This document shows, one piece after another, positions 1-9,083 of a stretch of DNA of 64,000 bases; within the stretch, counting starts at the first letter, position 1, and each line of letters begins with the position of its first letter. A model generated the notes under the pieces. It saw only the letters and a list, made by a program, of their open reading frames with translations, was not told the origin of the DNA and did no database searches. The DNA comes from Wylensekiella montiformis (GTDB taxonomy: Bacteria > Bacillota > Negativicutes > Selenomonadales > Selenomonadaceae). Made by a program: the position numbers and the translations under genes. Location: NCBI RefSeq assembly GCF_009697385.1, contig NZ_VUNL01000003.1, positions 186,001-250,000 of the forward strand. Reading direction: 5' to 3'.

Positions 1-1235
1 TCCAGCAACAGCAGATCTGTCGACTCCACTTTTTCCAAAATACGGATGATATGCGTCATATGCGCAGAAAACGTCGACAAACTTTGCTCAATGCTTTGTT
101 CATCGCCGATATCAGCGTACAAATGAGGATAGACGGCGATTTCCGAATCCGGATCAGCCGGCAGATAACATCCCGATTGCGCCATCAACACCATGAGCCC
201 GAGCGTTTTCATACTGACTGTCTTTCCGCCGGTATTTGGTCCCGTTATAAGAAGCATGCGATACGTTTCGCCAAGTGTAATGTTCAATGGGACAACCTGA
301 TCCCGCGGAATCAGAGGATGGCGTGCGTTCCGCAGCACAGTCCGGCCTTCCTGATTCAAGACGGGCCTGGATGCATCCATATCCTGAGCAAGTCTGGCTT
401 TCGCAAAGGCAAAATCCAAATCACCAAGAATACGGCAGTTCAGCAAAAGGGCTTCGCTGTTCCGATGAATTTCTGACGACAGCTGCCGAAGTATGCGCTG
501 TATCTCCTGTTGTTCCGCCAGCAATAGTTGTCGGACGTCGTTGTTCAGATCAACCACAGGCAGCGGCTCGATAAACAGGGTAGAACCAGTAGCGGATTGG
601 TCATGAACGAGTCCCGGAAAACGAGATCGGTATTCCGCCTTCACCGGAATAACATATCGTTCATCGCGTACCGTTACAATAGCATCCTGAAACATTTTCT
701 GATAGCGCTCATCATGAAGGATCGCATGAATCTTTTCCTTTATTCTTGCCTGAGCGGCTTTCCGGTCGCGCCGTATGCGGGCAAATTCCACACTGGCATC
801 TTCCCGTATATTGCCATGCTCATCGATGGTATTATCTAGATTGCGTTCAAGCTGCCCGATGATCTCAATGGAATGCGCCCACTCCTTGAGAATGGGCACA
901 TCCAGCTCAAGATGACGGAAAAATTGTTTGATCTGGCGCATCGCATAAAGCGTACTCATAACGGACATCAGATCGCTCAGATCGAGAACCGCATTCTTTC
1001 GAACCTTTTTCAGCAAGGGACGAATATCAAAAATTCCGCCAAGAGGCGGCGAAGTCAGGGAAAGAACCGATACGGCCTCAGCAGTCTCTGCCTGCCATTC
1101 GGCAGCTTCCTCATAATCCGAACTGGGCCGGAGGGCATGCGCCAACTCTTTTCCCAGCACAGAACCGGCACGGTCGGCCAGCATAGCAATAATTTTTTCA
1201 AATTCCAATGTTTTAAGCGATTCATTCTCTATCAT
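1..1235 (-). CDS. mutS2: Endonuclease MutS2 (3' end cut by window)
   Basis: Reading the minus strand from ATG 1235 (an AGGAG lies upstream) gives an open frame to the window edge. It starts MIENESLKTLEF, typical of MutS2, and contains the Walker A motif GPNTGGKT followed by SMKTLGLM. About 411 residues are present, covering the N-terminal, core/lever and start of the ATPase domain; the rest of the ATPase, the KOW-like part and the C-terminal Smr nuclease lie outside. Family knowledge: MutS2 is a DNA-binding ATPase that suppresses homologous recombination and, in Bacillus, acts on collided ribosomes. The next upstream gene is on the same strand about 190 bp away. Confidence 0.93.
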   Translation of the reverse strand, partial: MIENESLKTLEFEKIIAMLADRAGSVLGKELAHALRPSSDYEEAAEWQAETAEAVSVLSLTSPPLGGIFDIRPLLKKVRKNAVLDLSDLMSVMSTLYAMRQIKQFFRHLELDVPILKEWAHSIEIIGQLERNLDNTIDEHGNIREDASVEFARIRRDRKAAQARIKEKIHAILHDERYQKMFQDAIVTVRDERYVIPVKAEYRSRFPGLVHDQSATGSTLFIEPLPVVDLNNDVRQLLLAEQQEIQRILRQLSSEIHRNSEALLLNCRILGDLDFAFAKARLAQDMDASRPVLNQEGRTVLRNARHPLIPRDQVVPLNITLGETYRMLLITGPNTGGKTVSMKTLGLMVLMAQSGCYLPADPDSEIAVYPHLYADIGDEQSIEQSLSTFSAHMTHIIRILEKVESTDLLLL

Positions 1236-1345
1236 CGTAAAAGAACTCCTGTAAATAAAAATCACCGGTAAAGGTATCTCGCAACAGATAGCCACGTCTA
1301 TATAGTCTACACAATTTGGTGAAAAAATACCATGTTTTTTATTAT

Positions 1346-1375
1346 CATTACGTGATCAGAGCGCATCACGTAATG
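1346..1375. repeat. Perfect 11-bp inverted repeat
   Basis: Arms CATTACGTGAT (1346-1356) and ATCACGTAATG (1365-1375) flank an 8-base spacer in the gap between the PPOX-type gene and mutS2. No T run follows on either strand, so it is a poor intrinsic terminator. It could be an operator for mutS2 or an RNA processing hairpin; the sequence does not decide. Confidence 0.5.
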
Positions 1376-1425
1376 ACAATAGCAAAAAATGGACAGAAAA
1401 TGTCATCCCCCCTTCCATGGATCCC

Positions 1426-1905
1426 TCATTCATGGTGCTTCCCCGTCGGAGCATCTATGCAGACACGATAAACACAGGTGTGCTTTAACATTTCACCAGG
1501 AAATGAAAACGCATCCTCCTTTTTGCTGAGATGCTGTATCATACCGTTCAGGGCATGGGCCTTCTCCTCCGGAGTTTTTAAAAACTCGACCGTGCCGGCC
1601 CCCATCACGCTATCGTATCTCCAACTTAACGCACATGGTTTTTCATAACTTCCGCTGATAAATTCATCCGCACAGTGCATTTGCACATAGACGGACGGAT
1701 TGTCCTGCAGGATATCCATTTTTCGTCCTGCAAAGGCACTGTGAAAATAGAGGACCAGACTGTTGCCTTGCCGCTCATATCCGAAATTCAGCGCCACCAC
1801 ATAAGGCCTGCCATGATCCACCATTCCAACATGGGCGACGCTGCATCGTGCCACAATTTCGAAAATCCGATCAAGATCCGTCACTTCTCTGTCTTTTCTT
1901 CTCAT
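1426..1905 (-). CDS. Pyridoxamine 5'-phosphate oxidase family protein (NimA-like)
   Basis: A 159-residue protein from ATG 1905, chosen because GGAGG lies 8 bases upstream; a longer ATG at 1932 lacks such a site. The split-barrel flavin-binding pattern is visible: CSVAHVGMVDHGRPYVV near the N-terminus, then LVLYFHSAFAGRKMDIL and a C-terminal strand around HTCVYRV. Family knowledge: these small proteins bind FMN or related cofactors and include 5-nitroimidazole reductases (Nim) and general stress proteins. The substrate cannot be told from sequence. It may be transcribed with the tiny ORF immediately upstream. Confidence 0.8.
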   Translation of the reverse strand: MRRKDREVTDLDRIFEIVARCSVAHVGMVDHGRPYVVALNFGYERQGNSLVLYFHSAFAGRKMDILQDNPSVYVQMHCADEFISGSYEKPCALSWRYDSVMGAGTVEFLKTPEEKAHALNGMIQHLSKKEDAFSFPGEMLKHTCVYRVCIDAPTGKHHE

Positions 1906-1928
1906 TTTTCCTGCCTCCTTGTTATTGA

Positions 1929-2132
1929 TCATATTTCCCTGTCATCTTGAACCTTGCCGCTGCGGTACTCCTGGAATACGCCGTCAGCAATAGTGAATTC
2001 GCTTACACCTACAGAATTCGCTTGCACCCTAAAAGTTCCTTCCTTGCAATTTAATCCGGCTTCTTGTATTCTATCAGTAGATTGGCTCTTGATAAAGTTC
2101 CCATTTTTTTCCAGGTATCCAGTCCCCTTCAA
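1929..2132 (-). CDS. Possible small unknown protein
   Basis: A 67-codon frame with a TTG start ending just before the PPOX-type gene. Its product is hydrophilic, with no recognised domain. It contains an imperfect direct repeat (GAATTCGCTT.CACC twice, about 1995-2031). The stretch 1906-2208 otherwise holds no recognisable gene. It may be a real leader protein, the tail of a decayed gene, or chance. I do not recognise it. Confidence 0.22.
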   Translation of the reverse strand: MKGTGYLEKNGNFIKSQSTDRIQEAGLNCKEGTFRVQANSVGVSEFTIADGVFQEYRSGKVQDDREI

Positions 2133-2208
2133 CCGTTTGCCCCGCCGCCGTACAGAAATGGATCACAGACAGCGGCTTGCCATTATACCAATTATGAGGT
2201 GATGTATC

Positions 2209-2598
2209 TTGTTGTATCTTGTTATACTTCTCTTTGTCCTTCTCTGCGTGATATTTTTTGGGGAAATGCGTCACTCGTTGAAGCGTTCTGCCGAATCCGA
2301 TCGTTTGATTCGCCAGTATGAACAGGATCTTGACAATAAACAATTGATTCAGGATATCTACGCTTACTGTACAAAGGATTGGAAATTGCGCCGTATTATG
2401 AAAAAGCATGCCGTCTCTCCGGCAGACATTGATGTGATTTATCATAAATTATTGCGATGGGGGAATTTTAAAAAAGGCCGCCGTTTTGTTCCGATCAGCT
2501 CGTTCTTCTATGTGTATACCTTAAACTACTTGGTTACGCATAAAACTGAAGATGCCAAGGTTTTGACGATGCGGTGCATGAATTTTTTCCATATATAA
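2209..2598 (+). CDS. Small single-pass membrane protein of unknown function
   Basis: A 129-residue product from TTG 2209, with GAGGTG about 9 bases upstream. Residues 2-18 form one hydrophobic segment (LYLVILLFVLLCVIFFG), followed by a basic, soluble, mostly helical part with the pattern KLRRIMKKHAVSPADIDVIYHKLL. The topology suggests an N-terminal membrane anchor with a cytoplasmic domain. It is convergent with tyrA and shares a bidirectional terminator with it. I do not recognise a family. Coding is supported by the start context, the clean membrane segment and the tight fit to the terminator. Confidence 0.6.
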   Translation: MLYLVILLFVLLCVIFFGEMRHSLKRSAESDRLIRQYEQDLDNKQLIQDIYAYCTKDWKLRRIMKKHAVSPADIDVIYHKLLRWGNFKKGRRFVPISSFFYVYTLNYLVTHKTEDAKVLTMRCMNFFHI

Positions 2599-2606
2599 CC
2601 AGACAG

Positions 2607-2649
2607 AATAACGGCTGATTGCTTAGCCAGCGCGCAATCAGCCGTTATT
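2607..2649. terminator. Bidirectional terminator
   Basis: Perfect 16-bp arms (2607-2622 and 2634-2649) with A runs on one side and T runs on the other lie between the convergent small membrane protein gene and tyrA. Confidence 0.85.
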
Positions 2650-2655
2650 TTATCG

Positions 2656-3552
2656 TCAATTGGTATCAAATTCTCTTTCCGCATGCTCCAAGATGCCGTC
2701 ACGTCTTTTCTTGGACGCAGAAAAATAATCATAGATGGCTTGACGGTCCTGAGACTTGCAAGCGGCAATGACATCGTCCAAAATCTCCTGCAAGGTATGA
2801 AGACTATCCACAATGGCATCGGAATTCGTCATGCAGATATCCGCCCACATATCTGCATTCGAAGAAGCGATGCGTGTCGTATCTTTAAATCCGCCGCCGA
2901 TCAGTTTGATACACGACGCTAAGTCCCCGCCCGTTCGATTCAGCAGAGTAACCAGAGCAGCCGCCGTTACATGCGGAACATGGCTGATGACTGAGGCGCA
3001 ACGGTCATGTGTTGCAATATCCAGTGTGGTAAAATTGGCGCCTGTATAGCGAAGCAATTTCATCAGCTTCTGCTGTGCCTCCTGCGGTGCCCCGGTATTT
3101 TCCACAATGACATAAGCCTTTCCGACAAATAAATCCTTACAGGCTGCCTCGACGCCGCTTTTTTCCCGGCCGGCCATAGGATGCCCGGCAATATAATAGA
3201 TACCTTCAGGCAAGATCCCGCGCAAATGCTCCCAAATATACTGCTTTGTACTGCCTGCATCAGTGAGAATCGTTCCTTTTTTTAAATAGGGAAGGATCTT
3301 TTTGACCATCGGTACAATCTGCAGAACAGGAGGACTCAAAAATACGATATCTGCATCATGCACCACCTGCTGAACATCCGCTGTTGCAAAATCAACCGCG
3401 CCCAATTTCATGGCTTTATCCATCGAGGCCTGCGTGCGGCACAGACCAGTGATATAAATCTCTTCTCCCAATTTGTCCTTAAGGCACAAACCAAGTGACC
3501 CGCCAATAAGACCGACTCCGATGATGGCCAGCTTCACCTTTGCCGTGCTCAT
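2656..3552 (-). CDS. tyrA: Prephenate dehydrogenase
   Basis: A 298-residue protein with the N-terminal Rossmann motif IIGVGLIGGSLG (about residues 10-21) and the family motif GHPMAGREKSG (about 122-132). It oxidises and decarboxylates prephenate to 4-hydroxyphenylpyruvate, the last committed step to tyrosine. No C-terminal ACT domain is present. Its start overlaps the end of the DAHP synthase gene by 4 bases, so the two are translationally coupled. The operon sits behind a T-box whose best specifier reads UAC (Tyr), which fits tyrosine-responsive control. Confidence 0.94.
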   Translation of the reverse strand: MSTAKVKLAIIGVGLIGGSLGLCLKDKLGEEIYITGLCRTQASMDKAMKLGAVDFATADVQQVVHDADIVFLSPPVLQIVPMVKKILPYLKKGTILTDAGSTKQYIWEHLRGILPEGIYYIAGHPMAGREKSGVEAACKDLFVGKAYVIVENTGAPQEAQQKLMKLLRYTGANFTTLDIATHDRCASVISHVPHVTAAALVTLLNRTGGDLASCIKLIGGGFKDTTRIASSNADMWADICMTNSDAIVDSLHTLQEILDDVIAACKSQDRQAIYDYFSASKKRRDGILEHAEREFDTN

Positions 3553-4562
3553 AACGTCCGCTCCATAACTTTCGCAATGCGTCCGAGTTCATCCATCAGC
3601 AAATGGAAATTCTTAGGAGTCAGGCTCTGATCGCCATCGGATAACGCCGTTTCCGGATGCGGATGAACTTCGATGATCAATCCATCGCAGCCTGCCGCTA
3701 CTGCTGCGCGGGCCATAGGGCGAACCATTTGCCATCTTCCGGTACCATGGCTGGGATCGACGATAACAGGGAGATGCGAAAGCTCCTTAACTGCTGCGAC
3801 AGCACTGAGATCCAGCGTATTTCGCGTAAACGTCTCATAAGTGCGGATTCCTCGTTCACAAAGGATAACTTGCTCGTTACCGCCGGCCATAATATACTCG
3901 GCTGCATTAAGCCACTCGCTAATCGTCGCAGACAGTCCACGCTTCAGGAGCACAGGTTTTGATGCTTTTCCCAAAGCTTTTAACAACTGGAAATTCTGCA
4001 TATTCCGCGCGCCCACCTGGAAAAGATCCGCATACCGTCCCACAAGTTCGATATCATCTTTATCTACAATTTCTGTTACAACCTTGAGTCCCTCTTCATC
4101 AGCCACCTGTCGCAGCATTTTCAAGCCATCCTCAGCCAATCCCTGAAAATCATACGGGCTGGTACGCGGCTTAAACGCACCACCACGCAAAAATTGTGCA
4201 CCGCCAGCTTTGACGGCCCGGGCAGCTTCCCGCAGCTGTTCCAGACTTTCTACCGAACATGGGCCGGCCATCACCACCAAATGTTCGCCTCCGACCGGAA
4301 CACCACCTACATCGATTACCGAATTGGCCGGGTGGAAATTCCGACTGACCAATTTATATTTTTCGGTAATGCGTACCGTTTTTTCCACACCTTCCATCAT
4401 ATTCATTTCCAGATTGGCAATTTTTTTCTTATCCCCGATAACGCCAATAATGGTTACCTCTTCGCCTGTCGATAAATGTGCTTTAAGCCCGGCAGACTCG
4501 ATTTTGTTGACCACCCGCTGAATGTTTTCTTGTGTAGCCTTCGGACTCATTACAATAATCAT
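3549..4562 (-). CDS. aroF: 3-deoxy-7-phosphoheptulonate (DAHP) synthase, type I-beta
   Basis: A 337-residue protein. Residues 1-70 form the ferredoxin-like regulatory domain found in AroA-I-beta enzymes ([17 protein letters not shown]). The barrel follows, with [21 protein letters not shown] and [12 protein letters not shown]. It condenses erythrose 4-phosphate and phosphoenolpyruvate, the first step of the shikimate pathway. The start ATG 4562 has GGAGGG upstream. The gene is first in an operon with tyrA and follows a T-box leader. The regulatory domain also suggests allosteric feedback by an aromatic amino acid or prephenate (family knowledge). Confidence 0.93.
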   Translation of the reverse strand: MIIVMSPKATQENIQRVVNKIESAGLKAHLSTGEEVTIIGVIGDKKKIANLEMNMMEGVEKTVRITEKYKLVSRNFHPANSVIDVGGVPVGGEHLVVMAGPCSVESLEQLREAARAVKAGGAQFLRGGAFKPRTSPYDFQGLAEDGLKMLRQVADEEGLKVVTEIVDKDDIELVGRYADLFQVGARNMQNFQLLKALGKASKPVLLKRGLSATISEWLNAAEYIMAGGNEQVILCERGIRTYETFTRNTLDLSAVAAVKELSHLPVIVDPSHGTGRWQMVRPMARAAVAAGCDGLIIEVHPHPETALSDGDQSLTPKNFHLLMDELGRIAKVMERTL

Positions 4563-4614
4563 GTGTACATCCCTCCAAAACTTTTACTCCGTCCGAAACG
4601 AAAGGTACGCAAAT

Positions 4615-4874
4615 AGAAAAAGCCCGTCCCTCTACAGGGACGAGCCGATATACCCGTGGTACCACCCTGCTTGCCAATAGCAAGCCTCTCATTTCGGATA
4701 CTGACATATCCTAGCCTGTGATAACGGTGGCATCCGGCGCGGCCTACTAAAAAGGTTCAGCCTGCTGCTCAGGAGTGTATTTCCACTTCATTTTTCACGA
4801 TGTTGCACCACCCCATCGCTCTCTGAGGAAAAAGGAAAAGCGTACTTCTCTCCGTCGTTGCACTTCTCTTATTG
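4615..4874 (-). ncRNA. T-box leader, probably tyrosine-responsive
   Basis: The minus strand shows the T-box hallmark AGGGTGGTACCACG (complement of 4655-4668) and an AGAGAG...GGTGGTGCAA apical stem I (about 4799-4826). An AGTA-type loop element near the stem base is also present. In the specifier position after stem I, the triplet UAC (complement of 4777-4779, followed by A) is the best candidate, implying tRNA-Tyr. A terminator with GC-rich arms and a U run (4616-4645) precedes aroF. Uncharged tRNA would stabilise the antiterminator and raise aroF-tyrA expression. Confidence 0.92.
4616..4645 (-). terminator. T-box attenuator terminator
   Basis: The stem GCTCGTCCCT / AGGGACGGGC (complement of 4622-4645) is followed by TTTTT on the minus strand. 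It competes with the antiterminator formed by 4655-4668. Confidence 0.85.
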
Positions 4875-4880
4875 ATTGAT

Positions 4881-4909
4881 ACTATATCAGTTTATTCACC
4901 GGATGTCAA
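4881..4909 (-). promoter_or_regulatory. Sigma-70 promoter of aroF-tyrA
   Basis: On the minus strand TTGACA (complement of 4904-4909), a 17-base spacer and TATAGT (complement of 4881-4886) place the transcription start near 4874, exactly at the start of the T-box. Confidence 0.8.
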
Positions 4910-4987
4910 TAACTTTAATGTAAAACGGTACAAAAGATGTTCCACCGGGAACGAACCTTTATATCGATTAAAAACAACGTATTCTCA

Positions 4988-5440
4988 TCAAACTTTTACC
5001 ATCGCAATTTCGTCGCAATTGGGGAACTTCGGACAGTCGATACATTCTTTCCAAACCTTATGCGGGAGTTCTTCCTTGGTAATCGTTACGAATCCCAGTT
5101 TTTGAAAAAATCCGGGCTTATACGTCAAGGTAAAATATTTTTCTACCCCTAATTCGTCTCCCTCTTTCAAGAGACGCTGTACAATTTCCGCGCCGATTCC
5201 CTTTCGAACCATTTGCGGAGCTACTGCCATCGTCCGAATCTCTGCCAAGCGATCCCAGATGATATGCAGTCCCCCTACACCGACGATACTTCCATCTTCC
5301 GCCTCAGCGACGATCATATCACGCAGTGTTTCATACAGTGTATTGCGTGAGCGGGCCAGCATCACTCCTTCCGTTGCATATCCTGAAACCAATCGAAAAA
5401 TAGGTTCGATATCCCGAAATGTTGCTTTGCGGTATTTCAT
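4988..5440 (-). CDS. Standalone GNAT acetyltransferase, ArgA-like
   Basis: A 150-residue single GNAT domain beginning MKYRKATFRDIEPIFRLV. The acetyl-CoA loop reads RKGIGAEIVQRLL (about residues 79-91) and is followed by GVEKYFTLTYKPGFFQKLGF. This pattern matches the short N-acetylglutamate synthase-like proteins of Firmicutes, annotated as ArgA-type acetyltransferases. It would acetylate glutamate for arginine synthesis, but other amine substrates are possible. A Cys-rich segment (CIDCPKFPNC) near the C-terminus is common in this subgroup. The gene sits 23 bases after nth. Confidence 0.8.
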   Translation of the reverse strand: MKYRKATFRDIEPIFRLVSGYATEGVMLARSRNTLYETLRDMIVAEAEDGSIVGVGGLHIIWDRLAEIRTMAVAPQMVRKGIGAEIVQRLLKEGDELGVEKYFTLTYKPGFFQKLGFVTITKEELPHKVWKECIDCPKFPNCDEIAMVKV

Positions 5441-5462
5441 GCTCTCATCTCATTTCCTCAAG

Positions 5463-6110
5463 TTATGCGCCTTCTGCAGCAGGAGAAAAGCTGGGGCAGA
5501 CCGACGCAAGCGGACACCCATCACATAACGGCTTCCTAGCTTTGCAAACTTTGCGTCCGTGCCAGATCAGCCAATGATGTGCATCGGACCATTTATCCAT
5601 AGGAATGGCTTTCCGAAGCCCCTGCTCTACTTCAAGCGGCGTGCTGCCAACAGCCAGACGAAGCCGATTGGAAACACGAAATACATGCGTGTCTACGGCA
5701 ATAGCCGGATGATGGAAACCGACACTTTCCACTACATTCGCCGTTTTCCTGCCGACGCCCGGCAAAGTTTGTAATGCCGCAAAATCATCCGGAACTTCAC
5801 CGCCATATTTCTCGCAAAGGATCTGGCAAGTTGCCAGAATATTTTTGGCCTTATTGCGAAACAGGCCGCAATCGCGAATTTCGTCTTCCAGCTGTTCCAG
5901 CCCAAGAGCCAGTATGGCCTCTGGCGTAGCTGCTTTTTGAAACAGACGAGCGGTTGTTACATTGACGCGCTTGTCCGTGCATTGTGCGGAAAGGATAACT
6001 GCTATCAGTAATTCAAATGGATTGCGAAACAGCAAGGCTGGTTTGGCTCCTGCATAAATCTTTTCCAAAATAGCAAGCTGTTCTTCCCGGATCTTCTTTG
6101 TCATTCTCAT
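5463..6110 (-). CDS. nth: Endonuclease III
   Basis: A bifunctional DNA glycosylase/AP lyase that removes oxidised pyrimidines in base excision repair. The helix-hairpin-helix LPGVGRKTANVV with its catalytic Lys, the catalytic Asp in VDTHVFRV, and the iron-sulfur ligands spaced C-X6-C-X2-C-X5-C near the C-terminus are all present. ATG 6110 is preferred because AAGGTG precedes it by about 6 bases; an in-frame GTG at 6119 lies inside that site. Length 215 residues is normal. Confidence 0.94.
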   Translation of the reverse strand: MRMTKKIREEQLAILEKIYAGAKPALLFRNPFELLIAVILSAQCTDKRVNVTTARLFQKAATPEAILALGLEQLEDEIRDCGLFRNKAKNILATCQILCEKYGGEVPDDFAALQTLPGVGRKTANVVESVGFHHPAIAVDTHVFRVSNRLRLAVGSTPLEVEQGLRKAIPMDKWSDAHHWLIWHGRKVCKARKPLCDGCPLASVCPSFSPAAEGA

Positions 6111-6204
6111 ACGTTGCACCTTTTATCCGTCAGAACTGCCCCACTCACAGGAAATCCTGTAAATGGGGCGATCAATGAATGTCTATGACACAAAACGATA
6201 CGAA

Positions 6205-7566
6205 TCAGTTCGTCAGACTGCGGATCGGTGCCGGAATGCGTCCGCCGCGCGCAATGAACGCCGCCGAGCTATACTGATTGCGTACCGGTACAATGGGGCA
6301 ATAACCCAGCAGGCCGCCAAACTCTACCACATCACCGACTTTTTTCCCGGGAACAGGGATGACGCGAACCGCCGTCGTTTTATTATTGATCATTCCGATC
6401 GCAGCTTCATCTGCGATAATCCCGGAAATCGTCGCCGCTGTCGTATCGCCCTCGATAGCGATCATATCCAGACCGACAGAGCAGACACAGGTCATGGCTT
6501 CCAGTTTTTCAATAGAGAGACTGCCCTGAGAAACCGCATGAATCATGCCTTCATCTTCACTGACAGGAATAAAAGCGCCGGAAAGCCCGCCAACATGCGA
6601 AGAAGCCATCAGGCCGCCTTTTTTTACAGCATCATTAAGCAGTGCCAGCGCCGCCGTCGTTCCCGGAGCGCCGCAGCTTTCAATCCCCATCTCCTCAATG
6701 ATGCGTGCTACGCTGTCGCCGACCGCCGGCGTTGGCGCCAGCGACAAATCAATAATGCCGAAAGGAACCCCTAGACGTTTCGAGGCTTCCCGGGCTACCA
6801 GCTGGCCGACACGCGTAATCTTGAAAGCCGTTTTCTTGATCGTTTCTGCAACCTGAGTGAAGTCAGCCCCTTTCATATCCTCAAGCGCATGCTTGACCAC
6901 GCCAGGTCCGCTGACGCCAACGCTGACGACCTTATCCGCCTCTCCTACGCCGTGAAAAGCCCCAGCCATAAAAGGATTGTCCCCCGGCGCATTGCAGAAT
7001 ACCACCAGTTTGGCGCAGCCCAATGCCTGCTGATCCCGTGTCAGTTCAGCCGTACGCTTGACTACCTCTCCCATTTCGCGTACACAATCCATATTGATTC
7101 CCGTTTTCGTCGAACCGAGATTCACGGAAGAGCAAACGAGATCTGTGGCAGCAAGTGCCTGAGGAATGGAATCAATCAAGATACGATCGCCATGCGAAAA
7201 TCCTTTTTCCACCAATGCGGAAAAACCACCGATAAAATTGACACCGACCTCTTTTGCGGCCCGGTCCATCGCTTCTGCTACCGGTACGTATGTATCCGTC
7301 CTGCAGGCATCCGCAGCAATAGCAATCGGCGTGACCGATACACGCTTATGAATAATAGGAATTCCGTATTCGGCTTCAATATCCTCACCGGTTTTTACCA
7401 GAAATTCCGCCGATTTTGTAATCTTGTCATACACATTCCGGCAAAACTGTTCCATATTGGGATGTGCGCAGTCCCGCAGAGAAATCCCCATCGTGATCGT
7501 CCGCACATCGAGCTTGTTCTCCGTGATCATTGCATTGGTTTCTAAAATATCATCTATTGTTATCAC
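6205..7566 (-). CDS. UPF0210 (DUF711, PFL-like) family protein
   Basis: A 453-residue protein recognised as the DUF711/UPF0210 family: the N-terminal [14 protein letters not shown], the conserved [14 protein letters not shown] and the long glycine-rich middle. The fold is related to pyruvate-formate lyase barrels but lacks the known catalytic radical machinery, and no reaction is firmly established. It directly follows a small ACT-domain gene, a pairing conserved in Firmicutes, which suggests that the ACT protein senses a small molecule for it (inference). Confidence 0.85.
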   Translation of the reverse strand: MITIDDILETNAMITENKLDVRTITMGISLRDCAHPNMEQFCRNVYDKITKSAEFLVKTGEDIEAEYGIPIIHKRVSVTPIAIAADACRTDTYVPVAEAMDRAAKEVGVNFIGGFSALVEKGFSHGDRILIDSIPQALAATDLVCSSVNLGSTKTGINMDCVREMGEVVKRTAELTRDQQALGCAKLVVFCNAPGDNPFMAGAFHGVGEADKVVSVGVSGPGVVKHALEDMKGADFTQVAETIKKTAFKITRVGQLVAREASKRLGVPFGIIDLSLAPTPAVGDSVARIIEEMGIESCGAPGTTAALALLNDAVKKGGLMASSHVGGLSGAFIPVSEDEGMIHAVSQGSLSIEKLEAMTCVCSVGLDMIAIEGDTTAATISGIIADEAAIGMINNKTTAVRVIPVPGKKVGDVVEFGGLLGYCPIVPVRNQYSSAAFIARGGRIPAPIRSLTN

Positions 7567-7613
7567 AGGTTATACGTCCTCCTAAAACCGGCAAATTTAT
7601 ATACTCTGCCCGA

Positions 7614-7883
7614 TCAGATATTATGCATAACATTAAAAATATCTTCATGCTGAGCTTTGATGTCCACATTAATCTCCCGGCCGCTTTCACGAAGTCTCTG
7701 CTGCAGTTCTGTCAGCTTAATTTTGCTGCCGCTGATCTCGGCAATCAGGATCATATTAAAAAAGCCATCCAGAATATTCTGATTGATGGACAGGATATTG
7801 ACATTGTTCTCGGCCAGAATCCGGCTGACCATGGCAATAATACCTACACGGTCTTTCCCAACGACTGTCACTACAAGCTTCAT
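7614..7883 (-). CDS. ACT domain protein, UPF0237 family
   Basis: An 89-residue single ACT domain (MKLVVTVVGKDRVGIIAMVSRILAENNVNI) of the GcvR-like/UPF0237 type, which normally binds an amino acid at a dimer interface. It is 47 bases upstream of the UPF0210 gene on the same strand and is likely co-transcribed and functionally coupled. The promoter region just upstream carries a long dyad (7923-7954). Confidence 0.88.
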   Translation of the reverse strand: MKLVVTVVGKDRVGIIAMVSRILAENNVNILSINQNILDGFFNMILIAEISGSKIKLTELQQRLRESGREINVDIKAQHEDIFNVMHNI

Positions 7884-7922
7884 TTACACATTTCTCCTTT
7901 TGATTTCCTTTATCACGACATA

Positions 7923-7954
7923 TTGTGTAAACATAGAACAATGTGTCAACACAA
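7923..7954. promoter_or_regulatory. Dyad over the ACT-UPF0210 promoter
   Basis: Arms TTGTGTAAACA (7923-7933) and TGTCAACACAA (7944-7954) match at 9 of 11 positions around a 10-base centre. On the minus strand the right arm includes TTGACA, a likely -35. A repressor bound here would block the promoter. The binding protein is unknown. Confidence 0.45.
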
Positions 7955-8090
7955 AATGGTTTCTTTCATTATAACAAGGGATTCCTTAAAAACCAATACT
8001 TTGAATGAAAATTCTTCTGAAAATCTCCTTCTATCTTGCTGAAAATCCGTTATAATAAATACAGCACATCACTATTGAGGAGGTATTTTT

Positions 8091-8948
8091 ATGGAACTTG
8101 GTTTTTTTGATGGCGAATTCATCTCACTTGACGAGGCAAAAGTAAGACTGGAAGACCGCGGGTATCAGTTTGGGGATGGAATCTATGAAGCGACTCATGT
8201 CTATAACGGGACCTGCTTCGCATTGCCGCGGCATCTCGCGCGCTGCCGCCGATCGCTCCGCGAGCTTCGGATTCCGATTACCTATATGGATGAAGAACTC
8301 ACAGCCATTCATCAGGACATCATAAAAAAGAGCGGCATAAAAGACGGAGCGATTTATTATCAGATTACACGTGGCACGGCGCCGCGCACGCATTATTTCC
8401 CGGAACACGTTGTCCCCCATCTTTCTATGACCATCCGGGAATCCAAGCCCAATACAGAATGGCAGGAAAACGGCATCCACTGCACGCTGGTTGAAGACAT
8501 TCGCTGGCTGCGCTGCGATATCAAAAGCCTGAACTTACTGGGAAACGTATTGGCAAAACAGGCGGCACATGATAAGGGCGTACAGGGAACCATTCAGTTC
8601 CGTAAAGATCAAAATCTTATTACCGAGGGATCCAGCAGCAACTTTTATATTGTCAAAGACGGTATCATTTGGACTCATCCGCTCAACCATTACATCCTCA
8701 AAGGGGTAACCCGATCTATCCTCATGGAAGAAATCATTCCAAAGCTCGGTCTTACGGTAGTAGAAAAAGCCTTTTCTCCAGAGTTTGCTATGAGCGCCGA
8801 CGAAGCATTTGTCACCAGCACCAGTCTCGAAGTAACACCCGTAGTAAACATTGACGGTCACACGATCGGACAGGGCGCACCAGGAAAAATCACGCAGTCA
8901 CTCCTGACGGAATATCATCGTCTCGTTCGTCAGGAATGTTATGCTTAA
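8091..8948 (+). CDS. dat: D-amino acid (D-alanine) aminotransferase
   Basis: A 285-residue class IV PLP aminotransferase. The PLP lysine is K145 in DIKSLNLLGN, and the ITEGSSSN segment supplies the Glu that contacts the cofactor ring. The opening FDGEFISLDEAKVRLEDRGYQFGDGIYE and RGTAPRTH resemble D-amino acid transaminases more than branched-chain enzymes. It exchanges amino groups between D-alanine and D-glutamate, supplying peptidoglycan precursors. GAGGAGG precedes the ATG. The gene stands alone, with its own terminator. Confidence 0.88.
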   Translation: MELGFFDGEFISLDEAKVRLEDRGYQFGDGIYEATHVYNGTCFALPRHLARCRRSLRELRIPITYMDEELTAIHQDIIKKSGIKDGAIYYQITRGTAPRTHYFPEHVVPHLSMTIRESKPNTEWQENGIHCTLVEDIRWLRCDIKSLNLLGNVLAKQAAHDKGVQGTIQFRKDQNLITEGSSSNFYIVKDGIIWTHPLNHYILKGVTRSILMEEIIPKLGLTVVEKAFSPEFAMSADEAFVTSTSLEVTPVVNIDGHTIGQGAPGKITQSLLTEYHRLVRQECYA

Positions 8949-8960
8949 TACAAAATGATT

Positions 8961-8990
8961 GAATGGCATCTGCAAAAGCAGATGCCATTC
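8961..8990 (+). terminator. Terminator of dat
   Basis: Perfect 13-bp arms GAATGGCATCTGC / GCAGATGCCATTC with an AAAA loop, followed by TTTTG. Confidence 0.85.
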
Positions 8991-9083
8991 TTTTGAGTTA
9001 TCACTTCAATAGAATAAATAACAGAATAAACCGTGTCTATAATTCTAATTGGTTATCGTTTGAGAAAAGAATCACGTTTTCCA

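Noticed and set aside
2074-2445. 123-codon minus-strand ORF overlapping the small membrane protein gene
   Set aside because: Most of it is antisense to the better-supported plus-strand gene, and it has no ribosome site.
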